This document shows positions 17,955 to 24,638 of a stretch of 64,000 bases of DNA, piece after piece. Origin of the DNA: Neorhizobium tomejilense (lineage in GTDB: Bacteria > Pseudomonadota > Alphaproteobacteria > Rhizobiales > Rhizobiaceae); the NCBI GenBank assembly GCA_002968845.1, contig PVBG01000012.1:124001-188000 (forward strand), read 5' to 3'. A model generated the notes under the pieces. That model did not search any database. It worked only from the letters and a program-made list of their open reading frames with translations, and was not told the origin of the DNA. The position numbers and the translations under genes are program-made. Every line of letters begins with the position of its first letter. Position 1 is the stretch's first letter.

Positions 17955-18587
17955 ATGAAAACGGCCATCATATTTGATTGCGAATTTCTGTGCCTCGAAG
18001 GCTCGCAGCGGAGGTTCTGGTGCGCGGCCCATGATCCTGATCCTGTCATAGCGCAGCTCGGGGCTGTTAAGCTTGGCCTAGAGGGCGATTTTCCGCTTTT
18101 GGAAACCTACAAGGCGTACGTCCAGCCGGTTGATCGATTTGGCAGCAGATACGCACTCGATCCTTTTTTCACCAAGCTAACAGGCATTTCAGAAGAGAAC
18201 ATCGACATGGAGGGCATGTCTTTGCGAGATGTCCTTCTCCGCTTCGACAGCTTTTCCGCAGGTGCCCGATGCTGGTCATGGGGAAAGGATGAGTTGAACA
18301 TGATCGCGATAAGTTGCTACGTCGCTGGCATTGAGCCTTCAATTCCAGCCCACCGTTTCGATAACGCCGTCAAGCTTCTTCTGGCGGCAGGTATGCCGAT
18401 AGAGGATTTGGCAAAGACGCCGAGCAACAAGCTCGCTGACTATTATCGCGTAGAACACCCGCCACTGCACGGTCACGATGCGCTCGATGATGCCCTTTCC
18501 CTTTCGTATACGCTGCAACACTTGATGAAAATCGGGAAGTTGCGGCCAGAGGTCTTCGACCTCACTACGTCGTCGCAGAGACACTGA
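17955..18587 (+). CDS. DnaQ-like (DEDDh) 3'-5' exonuclease family protein
   Basis: 210 aa from ATG at 17955 (MKTAIIFDCEFLCLEGSQRR). The exonuclease fold residues are in order: Asp/Glu in FDCEF (about residue 8), Asp in SWGKDELNMI (about 115) and the closing His-Asp pair in LHGHDALDDALSLSY (about 175-180), which marks the DEDDh type. Such enzymes remove 3' nucleotides from DNA or RNA with two metal ions. No polymerase or other domain is attached. It lies alone among immunity-like genes, where it may serve defence or RNA turnover; the substrate cannot be read. Confidence 0.75.
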   Translation: MKTAIIFDCEFLCLEGSQRRFWCAAHDPDPVIAQLGAVKLGLEGDFPLLETYKAYVQPVDRFGSRYALDPFFTKLTGISEENIDMEGMSLRDVLLRFDSFSAGARCWSWGKDELNMIAISCYVAGIEPSIPAHRFDNAVKLLLAAGMPIEDLAKTPSNKLADYYRVEHPPLHGHDALDDALSLSYTLQHLMKIGKLRPEVFDLTTSSQRH

Positions 18588-18675
18588 GTTTTATCGCGGA
18601 TGGGCAGCAGACGAATAAACTAGATCACGCTGACAGAGTCCCTTTTCACGTCGGAAGTGGGCAAAGTGCAGAACA

Positions 18676-19050
18676 TTGGGAGGAACGACGCTGCAGACAG
18701 TCTGGTCAGATCAAGCAGATCGAATATTGTCGGTTGGGGTCTGGCTGGGGCCAGAACACCGTAACTGGGCCTTGACTAAAGATCAGGCTCTCACCGCGTT
18801 TGACGCCTTGTGTGATGCCGACTTTATTGTTCTTGGCGGAGACGTCCTGAACGGGCCGGAGGAGAGCTACAGTCACACCTATGACAACTGGCACTTCGAG
18901 CCTTCCCCATCACCGGAAGGTAATCCAGTGTCGTTGAGCGCCCTCGCGGCAAAAGCCTACGTGAGGAATTATCCGCGCGGGGACGTGTATTTTGTGATCG
19001 TGCCCAGCGCCGCCTCATCGCGTTTCCCAACAAGAGACCTCGGAGCGTAG
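18676..19050 (+). CDS. Imm40-like immunity protein
   Basis: The frame gives up to 124 aa. Imm40-type pattern: ADRILSVGVWLG, NWALTKDQALTAFDAL, ADFIVLGGDVLNG, YSHTYDNWHFEP and VRNYPRGDVYFVIVP. Imm40 proteins are predicted to neutralise polymorphic-toxin domains in kin-recognition systems. The start is puzzling: a strong GGGAGGAA (18677-18684) lies inside the frame and points to CTG at 18691 rather than TTG at 18676. No cognate toxin is present. The next gene follows after 7 nt, so the two are cotranscribed. Confidence 0.7.
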   Translation: MGGTTLQTVWSDQADRILSVGVWLGPEHRNWALTKDQALTAFDALCDADFIVLGGDVLNGPEESYSHTYDNWHFEPSPSPEGNPVSLSALAAKAYVRNYPRGDVYFVIVPSAASSRFPTRDLGA

Positions 19051-19057
19051 GTGCCTC

Positions 19058-19366
19058 ATGCTTCCCGTGATGAATAATACCAAGTGGAATGAACTGCGGG
19101 AGGCGATGTACAAGATGGAATTCCCACCCGCCTGGACCGCTTTCGCGAAAAACGGGTATAGCTCCGTGCCGGATCGAGAATGGTTCTATCATCTATCAGA
19201 GGGTGGCTATGGTGATATTCTGCACTTGGATATTCTCGTTGAAGAGTCGCAACGGAATATTATCCGTCTGACCTTGAAGCAGATACACCTCCCCGGAGCG
19301 GAAACCGCCGAAGGCTTCCGGATATACGGCTACGTTCAGCCTGGCCAATCGATTGACTATATTTGA
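19058..19366 (+). CDS. DUF6678-type small protein
   Basis: 102 aa from ATG at 19058 (AGGTG four nt upstream); a second ATG at 19070 begins the conserved NNTKWNELREAMYKM. Further blocks: EWFYHLSEGGYGDILHLDI, LKQIHLPGAETAEGFRIYG, YVQPGQSIDYI. I recognise DUF6678 from memory. It follows the Imm40-like gene by 7 nt and is probably the second cistron of an immunity pair. Confidence 0.7.
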   Translation: MLPVMNNTKWNELREAMYKMEFPPAWTAFAKNGYSSVPDREWFYHLSEGGYGDILHLDILVEESQRNIIRLTLKQIHLPGAETAEGFRIYGYVQPGQSIDYI

Positions 19367-19478
19367 TATCTTACCTTTGCAGTCCGCAGACCTGCCCGCG
19401 ACCGTCATGACGCTGATGTGCGATATTGGACATCTCCCGCCCGTATCAGGCTAGAAGATCAGGAATTGAGTAGGCACC

Positions 19479-19568
19479 AGCATACTCACCGCCATCGTCA
19501 ACGGCCACAAGCAGAGCCGGGTTGAGGAGCTAATGCCGTGGAATTACTGGGAGCGAACACACGGCTGA
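19479..19568 (+). pseudogene. IS66 transposase C-terminal tail remnant
   Basis: Codons from 19479 read SILTAIVNGHKQSRVEELMP and then WNYWERTHG with TGA at 19566-19568. The (V/I)NGHxxSRxxELLPW block is the C-terminus of IS66 TnpC. It resembles the scrap at 9591-9650 and confirms repeated IS66 insertion and loss in this island. Confidence 0.65.
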
Positions 19569-19605
19569 AGTCTGCTATCGGCCCACTGCGGCAATACGGG
19601 CCAGC

Positions 19606-20046
19606 CTATGCGGAAGACGAGATCACACAAGACGGTACGCCGTCTTTGCGCAGCGCTTGTAGGTAGAGGAGAAATTGGTCCTCGTCCCGACTGACAGGTA
19701 GCTTTGCCTTGATGCCTGGAAGATGAGTCTGCATAAGCTGAAGTGCCCGCTTTTCGCCGCTGACGTCATCAACATCGTCGACCCTCTGGCTGATGGCTTC
19801 CAGCATAAGCAGTGCCGCTAAGTGCCGTATATCATCGGCTGCTGGACCTTCGGCATACTTGCTGTCTGCGCAGGCGAGATAGGCGGCACTAATCCTCTTC
19901 AAAGTTGCATCCGGGTTGACGCGGTAGGCCGTAAGCAATCTTTCTTGCTTTACGTGTGCGTCGCTCGGTACGAAAAATGCCTTTCCGATAGATGTCGCGG
20001 CACCGCCAACAACTAAGAGTATAGCAAGAAGGAGGGGTGTTCTCAT
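19606..20046 (-). CDS. membrane-anchored or secreted hypothetical protein
   Basis: 146 aa from ATG at 20046 (MRTPLLLAILLVVGGAATSI), with GAGG seven nt upstream; the longer frame to 20127 would bury the hydrophobic segment. Residues 4-22 form a signal peptide or single membrane helix. The rest is helical and charged (LLTAYRVNPDATLKRISAAY, HLAALLMLEAISQRVDDVDD) and should lie in the periplasm. Family unknown. Confidence 0.6.
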   Translation of the reverse strand: MRTPLLLAILLVVGGAATSIGKAFFVPSDAHVKQERLLTAYRVNPDATLKRISAAYLACADSKYAEGPAADDIRHLAALLMLEAISQRVDDVDDVSGEKRALQLMQTHLPGIKAKLPVSRDEDQFLLYLQALRKDGVPSCVISSSA

Positions 20047-20267
20047 GGCAAACCTCGCTGGTGGACCAAATCTATCATCGCTCAGTTCAGTATTCGTTGC
20101 GGATGAGTGCACATTTTTATTCATCAAAGTTGCTGGCAGTCACATCCTGCACGACCGCTTTTGACGGATTCTTGCCAATCTGTCAGAACGGTAGTCTTCG
20201 GAACGGCCCAACGCGCTTGGTCAATGTGCGAGGAAGACACCGCTTACGTTAAGGGAGGGGTTGGATC

Positions 20268-20933
20268 ATGTTTGGCGACTTGACCATGAGGGTTGTGCGA
20301 GACGACTACGCTAGGCGAGTCAGCGTGTATCTGCGTTCAGACGGCAAATACGAATATGTCGAAGAAGCGCTCTCTGAATGGGATGACACCCCACCTCTTT
20401 GGGTTGGGCACAAGGCGTCGGGCATCTTCCCGAGCGCCAACGACGCCATGGCGGAAGCCAAACAGGCGATAGAATGGATGCGGCGTCCATCAAAGGCAAA
20501 TGGCCGATCCCCTGATATTGACGCACCTCTCGCGAATTGGCGGCCAATCGGCGTCGCCGAGCATGCCCTTATCATGCACTTGCTCCGGCGTGAGTTTCCG
20601 GGAAGAGCCGAAATCCTTGAACAAGTGAAATCGTTGGAAGTGATGCGGGTCGGTTTTGGATGCAGCTTGAAGCTCCGCAGCCAAGGGCCGTTGGCCGAGG
20701 TGAAAGATAGTGACGCTCCATCTCCACGGCCGAACGACCGCATACCCGTAGAAGGGTTTTACGACGACGTAGTTGATGACCCCAAGGGGATGATACGCAT
20801 CGCAGCCCTTGTTAGGCTCGCGTTGCATGTGACCGAAGGAAAGCTCTCTGAGCTGGAAATCTATAAGGAGGATGGAAAGCCGATCCTTATCGATCCCTAC
20901 GAAATCGAGCTGTCGCGAGTTCATTTCTACTGA
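20268..20933 (+). CDS. two-part protein: small N-terminal module fused to a DUF6984-type domain
   Basis: 221 aa from ATG at 20268, with AGGGAGGGG upstream. Residues 1-75 (VVRDDYARRVSVYLRSDGKY, VGHKASGIFPSANDAMAEAK) form one module. From about residue 100 the DUF6984 pattern appears: HALIMHLLRREFPGRAEILE, RIPVEGFYDDVVDDPKG, VRLALHVTEGKLSELEIYK. The gene at 2662-3024 carries the second unit alone. The fusion may link two immunity functions or a sensor with an immunity domain. Function unproven. Confidence 0.65.
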   Translation: MFGDLTMRVVRDDYARRVSVYLRSDGKYEYVEEALSEWDDTPPLWVGHKASGIFPSANDAMAEAKQAIEWMRRPSKANGRSPDIDAPLANWRPIGVAEHALIMHLLRREFPGRAEILEQVKSLEVMRVGFGCSLKLRSQGPLAEVKDSDAPSPRPNDRIPVEGFYDDVVDDPKGMIRIAALVRLALHVTEGKLSELEIYKEDGKPILIDPYEIELSRVHFY

Positions 20934-21509
20934 GAGGCACGCTCACTATACCACCGGGCTCTAACGTCCCCAACGGCCGACCTTTCCGACGCGCTTGCAC
21001 TATGTCGAGTTTTCAATCCTACCGGAAATCTCGGGCTTTAGGGAACGGGCTCGGCATAGTGTCGGGCTCGGGGTGAATCCCATTATGCTGAATTCGGCAT
21101 AATGGGACATAGATATCCCGAGTCTTCATTGGGGCCGCATCTCGTGAATCCGGCCGGATCAGGAACGATGGGCCTGATCGTCCGGCGATGGCGGAGGCAG
21201 ACCGAGGCCGCCGATTTTGGAAATCCGACGGCATCAACAACTCGATGGCGGATATCTGTTCTGCCTTCTGAGCCGTTACCGGTGCCGGGAATAGGCCGTG
21301 CTCGGTGGCTGGCGGAATTGATAAGGGTGAGGGCAGGCGAAAGCTCGGAGTTCATCGACTGACGCACTTTGCCGTGATTTCTTGGATAGCTTCTCAAATA
21401 TCAAGCCTTTGATATCTTATACTCCTGCATCAATTCAAAGCCAGCGTAGTGGTCAGAAACGCTTTGGATCGACAGGTTGAGACTGTTCGAGGTCGAATAA
21501 CCACAAGCA
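20934..21509. other. gene-free stretch with a large palindrome
   Basis: No supported gene between the DUF6984-type gene and the reverse transcriptase. The main feature is the near-perfect palindrome at 21078-21107. An A/T-rich hairpin (ATATCAA-AGGC-TTGATAT on the minus strand, about 21398-21415) lies after the RT stop and might end its transcript. No group II intron domain V was recognised here. Confidence 0.4.
21078..21107. repeat. 30-bp near-perfect palindrome
   Basis: The arms CCCATTATGC and GCATAATGGG surround TGAATTCG. Over 30 bp only the pair 21089/21096 breaks dyad symmetry. It is far longer than a usual operator. Palindromic tips of this kind are known from ends of tyrosine-recombinase trio (RIT) elements and similar transposons, but no recombinase trio is near. 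It could be the scar of such an element or a regulator site. Confidence 0.6.
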
Positions 21510-22790
21510 CTATCGACCTACTGTCTTCGAAGACTTCTGGGGAAAGTTTTGGAGGCCCAAGACCATCAGCTGTTTCTGGCTAAGACTATCGAAAACCGTG
21601 GCCCCTAAAATGCTTCTGTATATCGAAGTTAAGCTACTCAGTTTCGAGGTCTCGAAAATGCCTTCGAGAGCGGACGCATTGCTGGCACAAGCGTATGCTG
21701 ACCGATACCCGGCGATCATGTTTTCAAGCCTAACTGCAATTCCCGGGACCGTCAGTCGCTCTGCAACTAAATAATCAATATCTCGGAGAGTCCCCAGGCG
21801 ATTTTTTATCTTGGCCAGTTGGCTATCGCTTAGAGCCAGTTCGTAGGTGCCATTCTGCGTAGGCCGAAATGAGAGGCCTAAGAAGTCGACAGGTCCATCA
21901 GGGTCTATGATTTTCGTCTTGTTGTTGGACGAGAGCGTCGGGAGTGACAAACCCAGCTTGGCCAGCAGGAATCGGGCGACACGGTCCGCTTCAAAGCAAT
22001 CTCGCTCCGAATTCGCCAGAACAATGAAATCGTCGGCGTACCTGACCATTTTAAAGCCACGTCTCACCATTTCCTGGTCGAACTCGTGCAGGATAACGTT
22101 GGAGAAAAACGGAGAAATGGGCATGCCCTGCCTAACGCCGTGTCCGGTTCGAATTCCTTGTTGGGAAACTACCCTCTGAACCGTAGCATTGCGGGAATCG
22201 ATCTCACAATCTGCAGCTCGTAATATCAAGCCCTTCAAGCTTGGCTTCCTGAACAACTTCATCGTTTGCAAGATGAGCTGGTCACGAGGAATATTATCGA
22301 AGAAGGCGGATACGTCCGACTTGTACGCCCAGCGCCCCGTCTTTCGCAAAGCAATGGCGCGGTCTCGTGCAGCGTTTACACCTTTAGGACTTCCGTCCAT
22401 CGACTTAAGGAAACCGAAACTTGCGTCATTCCTCAAACGCTCAGCGCTGGGAAGCGACATAAGATAATCGACCAATATTCTCTGGACCAAGCGGTCAGAA
22501 ATGGTCGGGACGCAAATGACGCGGAAGTCACCGCTGCTCTTCGGGATGATAGTCGGGCGAAGGGGAGAAAAGTTGTATTCGCCAGAGGACACTCTGAGCG
22601 CAACGGACCTTAAATTCGACGTCAGCTTGGACTCAAAAATTTCGGCAGTAACACGGTCTACTCCCGCGCCAGTGCCACGAACCCCATCTTTGCAAAACTT
22701 TTGCCAGGCAAGCTTTAGGTTTGCGGGGGTAAAAAGCGATTTCAGTGCGGATTCAGACAGATTAATTTCAGCGCTGTGCGCCGTTCCCCG
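21510..22790 (-). CDS. reverse transcriptase, stand-alone, start codon unresolved
   Basis: The frame is open for 426 codons from 22790 to 21510. RT blocks in order: RT0-like GVRGTGAGVDRVTAEIFESK, RT1 LRPTIIPKSSGDFRVICVP, RT3 Asp in KSDVSAFFDNIPRD (about 159), RT4 RQGMPISPFFSNVILHEFD (about 220), RT5 YADD (about 251-254), RT7 VDFLGLSF. No maturase, HNH or protease domain. QGxxxSP rather than the GxxxSQ of diversity-generating RTs. The first ATG/GTG/TTG is GTG at 22592, inside the RT0/RT1 region, so the real protein must start earlier at a non-standard codon (ATT 22766, CTG 22760) or by readthrough. The preceding in-frame codon is the TAA of the small membrane gene. Probable defence-type or retron-like RT; class undetermined. 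Confidence 0.8.
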   Translation of the reverse strand, partial: RGTAHSAEINLSESALKSLFTPANLKLAWQKFCKDGVRGTGAGVDRVTAEIFESKLTSNLRSVALRVSSGEYNFSPLRPTIIPKSSGDFRVICVPTISDRLVQRILVDYLMSLPSAERLRNDASFGFLKSMDGSPKGVNAARDRAIALRKTGRWAYKSDVSAFFDNIPRDQLILQTMKLFRKPSLKGLILRAADCEIDSRNATVQRVVSQQGIRTGHGVRQGMPISPFFSNVILHEFDQEMVRRGFKMVRYADDFIVLANSERDCFEADRVARFLLAKLGLSLPTLSSNNKTKIIDPDGPVDFLGLSFRPTQNGTYELALSDSQLAKIKNRLGTLRDIDYLVAERLTVPGIAVRLENMIAGYRSAYACASNASALEGIFETSKLSSLTSIYRSILGATVFDSLSQKQLMVLGLQNFPQKSSKTVGR

Positions 22791-23129
22791 TTACGACAAC
22801 CCTATAGGAACGGCCTTTAGCAAACCGAGGTGGGTATCACCCTGACGACGACCCTCTCTGTTGGTATTACCCAAATCCAGGGTCTTCGCTTTTGCTTTTG
22901 CCTTTCCAGCAACCCCGGTCGAGGAGACTGTAAATGCACCCGCAACTTCGACCGCTCCGAGATCATCGACCGAAAAAGAGCCGCTGACCTTGACCGATCC
23001 AGGCCAAACTCCCACTATTAAACTATATGTCAAGATGACCGAAAATACAAGCCCCGGAAGCCCGAATATAGTCGACAGTTCTACTTTTCCCGGTATGCGC
23101 CCCTGCGTGGCCCCGTCGTCACAAAGCAT
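22791..23129 (-). CDS. small membrane protein upstream of, and in frame with, the reverse transcriptase
   Basis: 112 aa from ATG at 23129, preceded by a perfect AGGAGG (23135-23140) at 5-nt spacing. Layout: hydrophilic N-terminus MLCDDGATQGRIPGKVE, one transmembrane helix (IFGLPGLVFSVILTYSLIVG), a beta-like VKVSGSFSVDDLGAVEVAGA, then a basic tail GKAKAKAKTLDLGNTN encoded by the proximal copy of a 115-bp repeat. It ends with TAA (22791-22793), after which the same frame continues as the RT. It may be an effector or membrane anchor for the RT. Confidence 0.6.
   Translation of the reverse strand: MLCDDGATQGRIPGKVELSTIFGLPGLVFSVILTYSLIVGVWPGSVKVSGSFSVDDLGAVEVAGAFTVSSTGVAGKAKAKAKTLDLGNTNREGRRQGDTHLGLLKAVPIGLS
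22819..22933. repeat. 115-bp direct repeat, copy proximal to the RT
   Basis: Identical by eye to 23182-23296. This copy encodes the basic C-terminal part of the small membrane protein. On the minus strand it reads through a purine-rich centre (GGCAAAAGCAAAAGCGAAGA). The copies are 363 nt apart, an exact multiple of three. Confidence 0.95.
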
Positions 23130-23181
23130 ATTAGCCTCCTTTGTTCGTAAAAGGGACAGAGGCCTGCCCGAGTCCCTGTGC

Positions 23182-23296
23182 AGCAAACCGAGGTGGGTAT
23201 CACCCTGACGACGACCCTCTCTGTTGGTATTACCCAAATCCAGGGTCTTCGCTTTTGCTTTTGCCTTTCCAGCAACCCCGGTCGAGGAGACTGTAA
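23182..23296. repeat. 115-bp direct repeat, distal copy
   Basis: Perfect copy of 22819-22933. Here it lies upstream of the ribosome site of the small membrane gene, so it would sit in the 5' leader of the RT transcript. The same reading frame is open through it after a TGA just outside the repeat. Flanking bases on both sides differ from the other copy. Confidence 0.95.
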
Positions 23297-23427
23297 GAAC
23301 AGGAAATCAGCCGATGCTCTTAGACGTGACTGACAAATGAATCACCCATTCCAAGCCTCCTAATTAACCTTTAAAAATAATCTAAAGTAAAGGTGCGGCG
23401 AAATCGCCTGCGGCGGCATCCACCAGA

Positions 23428-23664
23428 TTATTTTCGTTCCAAGACGGTGATAAGCTTACCTCGGCCTAAAGACTTGTGGCTTCGACCTAGCAGGGCGGCG
23501 ACGCAGTCGGATGGGCAAGATAGCGCGGGAAAACTTACGTATACCTCAAATTGAATTTCAACGTCCACACGCTCGCAGGCGGCTATCGCCTTCCCCGTGC
23601 GCAGGTCACTTCCAACCTCCACGTTTTGGTGACACGCGTGTTCGCTCCGGTTGCCACTGTTCAT
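23428..23664 (-). CDS. possible small protein
   Basis: 78 aa from ATG at 23664 with GAGGGT just upstream. Sequence MNSGNRSEHACHQNVEVGSD, then VDVEIQFEVYVSFPALSCPS and a basic end LLGRSHKSLGRGKLITVLER. Four Cys residues, no motif recognised. It is upstream of the RT locus on the same strand and might belong to it. Confidence 0.4.
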   Translation of the reverse strand: MNSGNRSEHACHQNVEVGSDLRTGKAIAACERVDVEIQFEVYVSFPALSCPSDCVAALLGRSHKSLGRGKLITVLERK

Positions 23665-23927
23665 TGACCCTCGTCCGCTTTGGGCGATAGTAATTCAAAG
23701 CACTAGCCGTCGAGCTGGCTCTGATGACGCCCTTGACGAGGCGGCGAGCGTTAGCCACACGCAGCTCCCATCTTGAAAGACCCGGCGGGTCGCGACGCGA
23801 AAAGGTTTGGCGAGTGCGAGCGCCGACATTCATCACGAACATGTGATCAACGCCAAAATCAAAGAAATTTTCCGGGCGGGAGGCGAGCGCTGAGGCCGTT
23901 GACCCAACTCGATAGTGTAAATTTCCT

Positions 23928-24095
23928 TTAAACTTTGGGCGCTTTCCTTATTGATCGCTGCGATTGTAAGGAAACCAAGCAAAAAATAATTGTAAGAGCT
24001 GACGTCGTGATTACGGGGCCATTTCCTAAAGCTTTGATTCGACTAGATAAGTCCTCGACCCATACGGTCTTTACAAGCGGAATTTTATAAAGCAT
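23928..24095 (-). CDS. possible small single-pass membrane protein
   Basis: 55 aa from ATG at 24095; a strong AAGGAGG lies 14 nt upstream, further than ideal. Sequence MLYKIPLVKTVWVEDLSSRI, then a hydrophobic helix ITTSALTIIFCLVSLQ and a basic tail RSIRKAPKV. Size and layout resemble type I toxin peptides or small membrane effectors. On the same strand as the RT locus. Confidence 0.35.
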   Translation of the reverse strand: MLYKIPLVKTVWVEDLSSRIKALGNGPVITTSALTIIFCLVSLQSQRSIRKAPKV

Positions 24096-24275
24096 CGTCC
24101 ACTCGCCCGCCTCCTTATACTTACTCAAATCCAGATGGGCAGACTAAAAGTGGCGTTGCGCAGCCACTTACTTCACCGCCGAATTTTTACTGCCTTTAAT
24201 ACTGAGACACCTAGACTGCCACTGCGTTCAGGCACCGCGCTGAGATAAGCGGACGCCTCGATTAGGGGAATATGT

Positions 24276-24638
24276 ATGCGCCCGAAGTTGAAAAATCACA
24301 CACGAATTGACGAGGCAAGGGTCGCTCGACCGCTCGCCGATTTCACGGAGACGATTGCGGTCTTGCCCACCGAAAAGGCATCGAGAGCACTGACAACCAA
24401 CTCCCCCTTTGGTGAGAAATCACCTCAGCTTCCAAGCTTTGTTTCACTAAGCGAAATTGAGGCGCACCTTGATCGAGTCGCGCTAGCGATTGCGACAAGT
24501 CCGTATGGACAAGAATACCTGCCTCTATATGCATGGCTTGAACACCAAGTAGCGCTGAAAGAGCAGCAAACGGACACGCTAATATCCGTCTTCAATCGGT
24601 TCAAACGATTGAGCTATCAAAGGGAAGCGCTATTTTAA
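24276..24638 (+). CDS. hypothetical protein overlapping the integrase tail
   Basis: 120 aa from ATG at 24276, with AGGGGA six nt upstream. Sequence MRPKLKNHTRIDEARVARPL, then SLSEIEAHLDRVALAIATSP and YAWLEHQVALKEQQTDTLIS, largely helical. The last 38 nt overlap the 3' end of the convergent integrase gene. Such a small convergent partner could modulate excision or integrase mRNA, but this is inference only. Confidence 0.5.
   Translation: MRPKLKNHTRIDEARVARPLADFTETIAVLPTEKASRALTTNSPFGEKSPQLPSFVSLSEIEAHLDRVALAIATSPYGQEYLPLYAWLEHQVALKEQQTDTLISVFNRFKRLSYQREALF

Noticed and set aside
21400..22790. Group II intron encoding the RT
   Set aside because: No maturase X or endonuclease domain in the RT and no domain V-like hairpin recognised after its stop codon.
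21510..23300. Diversity-generating retroelement (template/variable repeat pair beside an RT)
   Set aside because: The two repeat copies show no adenine-specific differences, the RT has QGxxxSP instead of the DGR GxxxSQ, no Avd-like gene is present, and the repeat-bearing gene is not a C-type-lectin-type target. An undiversified pair cannot be fully excluded by eye.
23606..23842. Arg-rich minus-strand frame upstream of the RT locus
   Set aside because: Low-complexity, Arg/Ser-rich composition and overlap with a better-supported small frame at 23428-23664.
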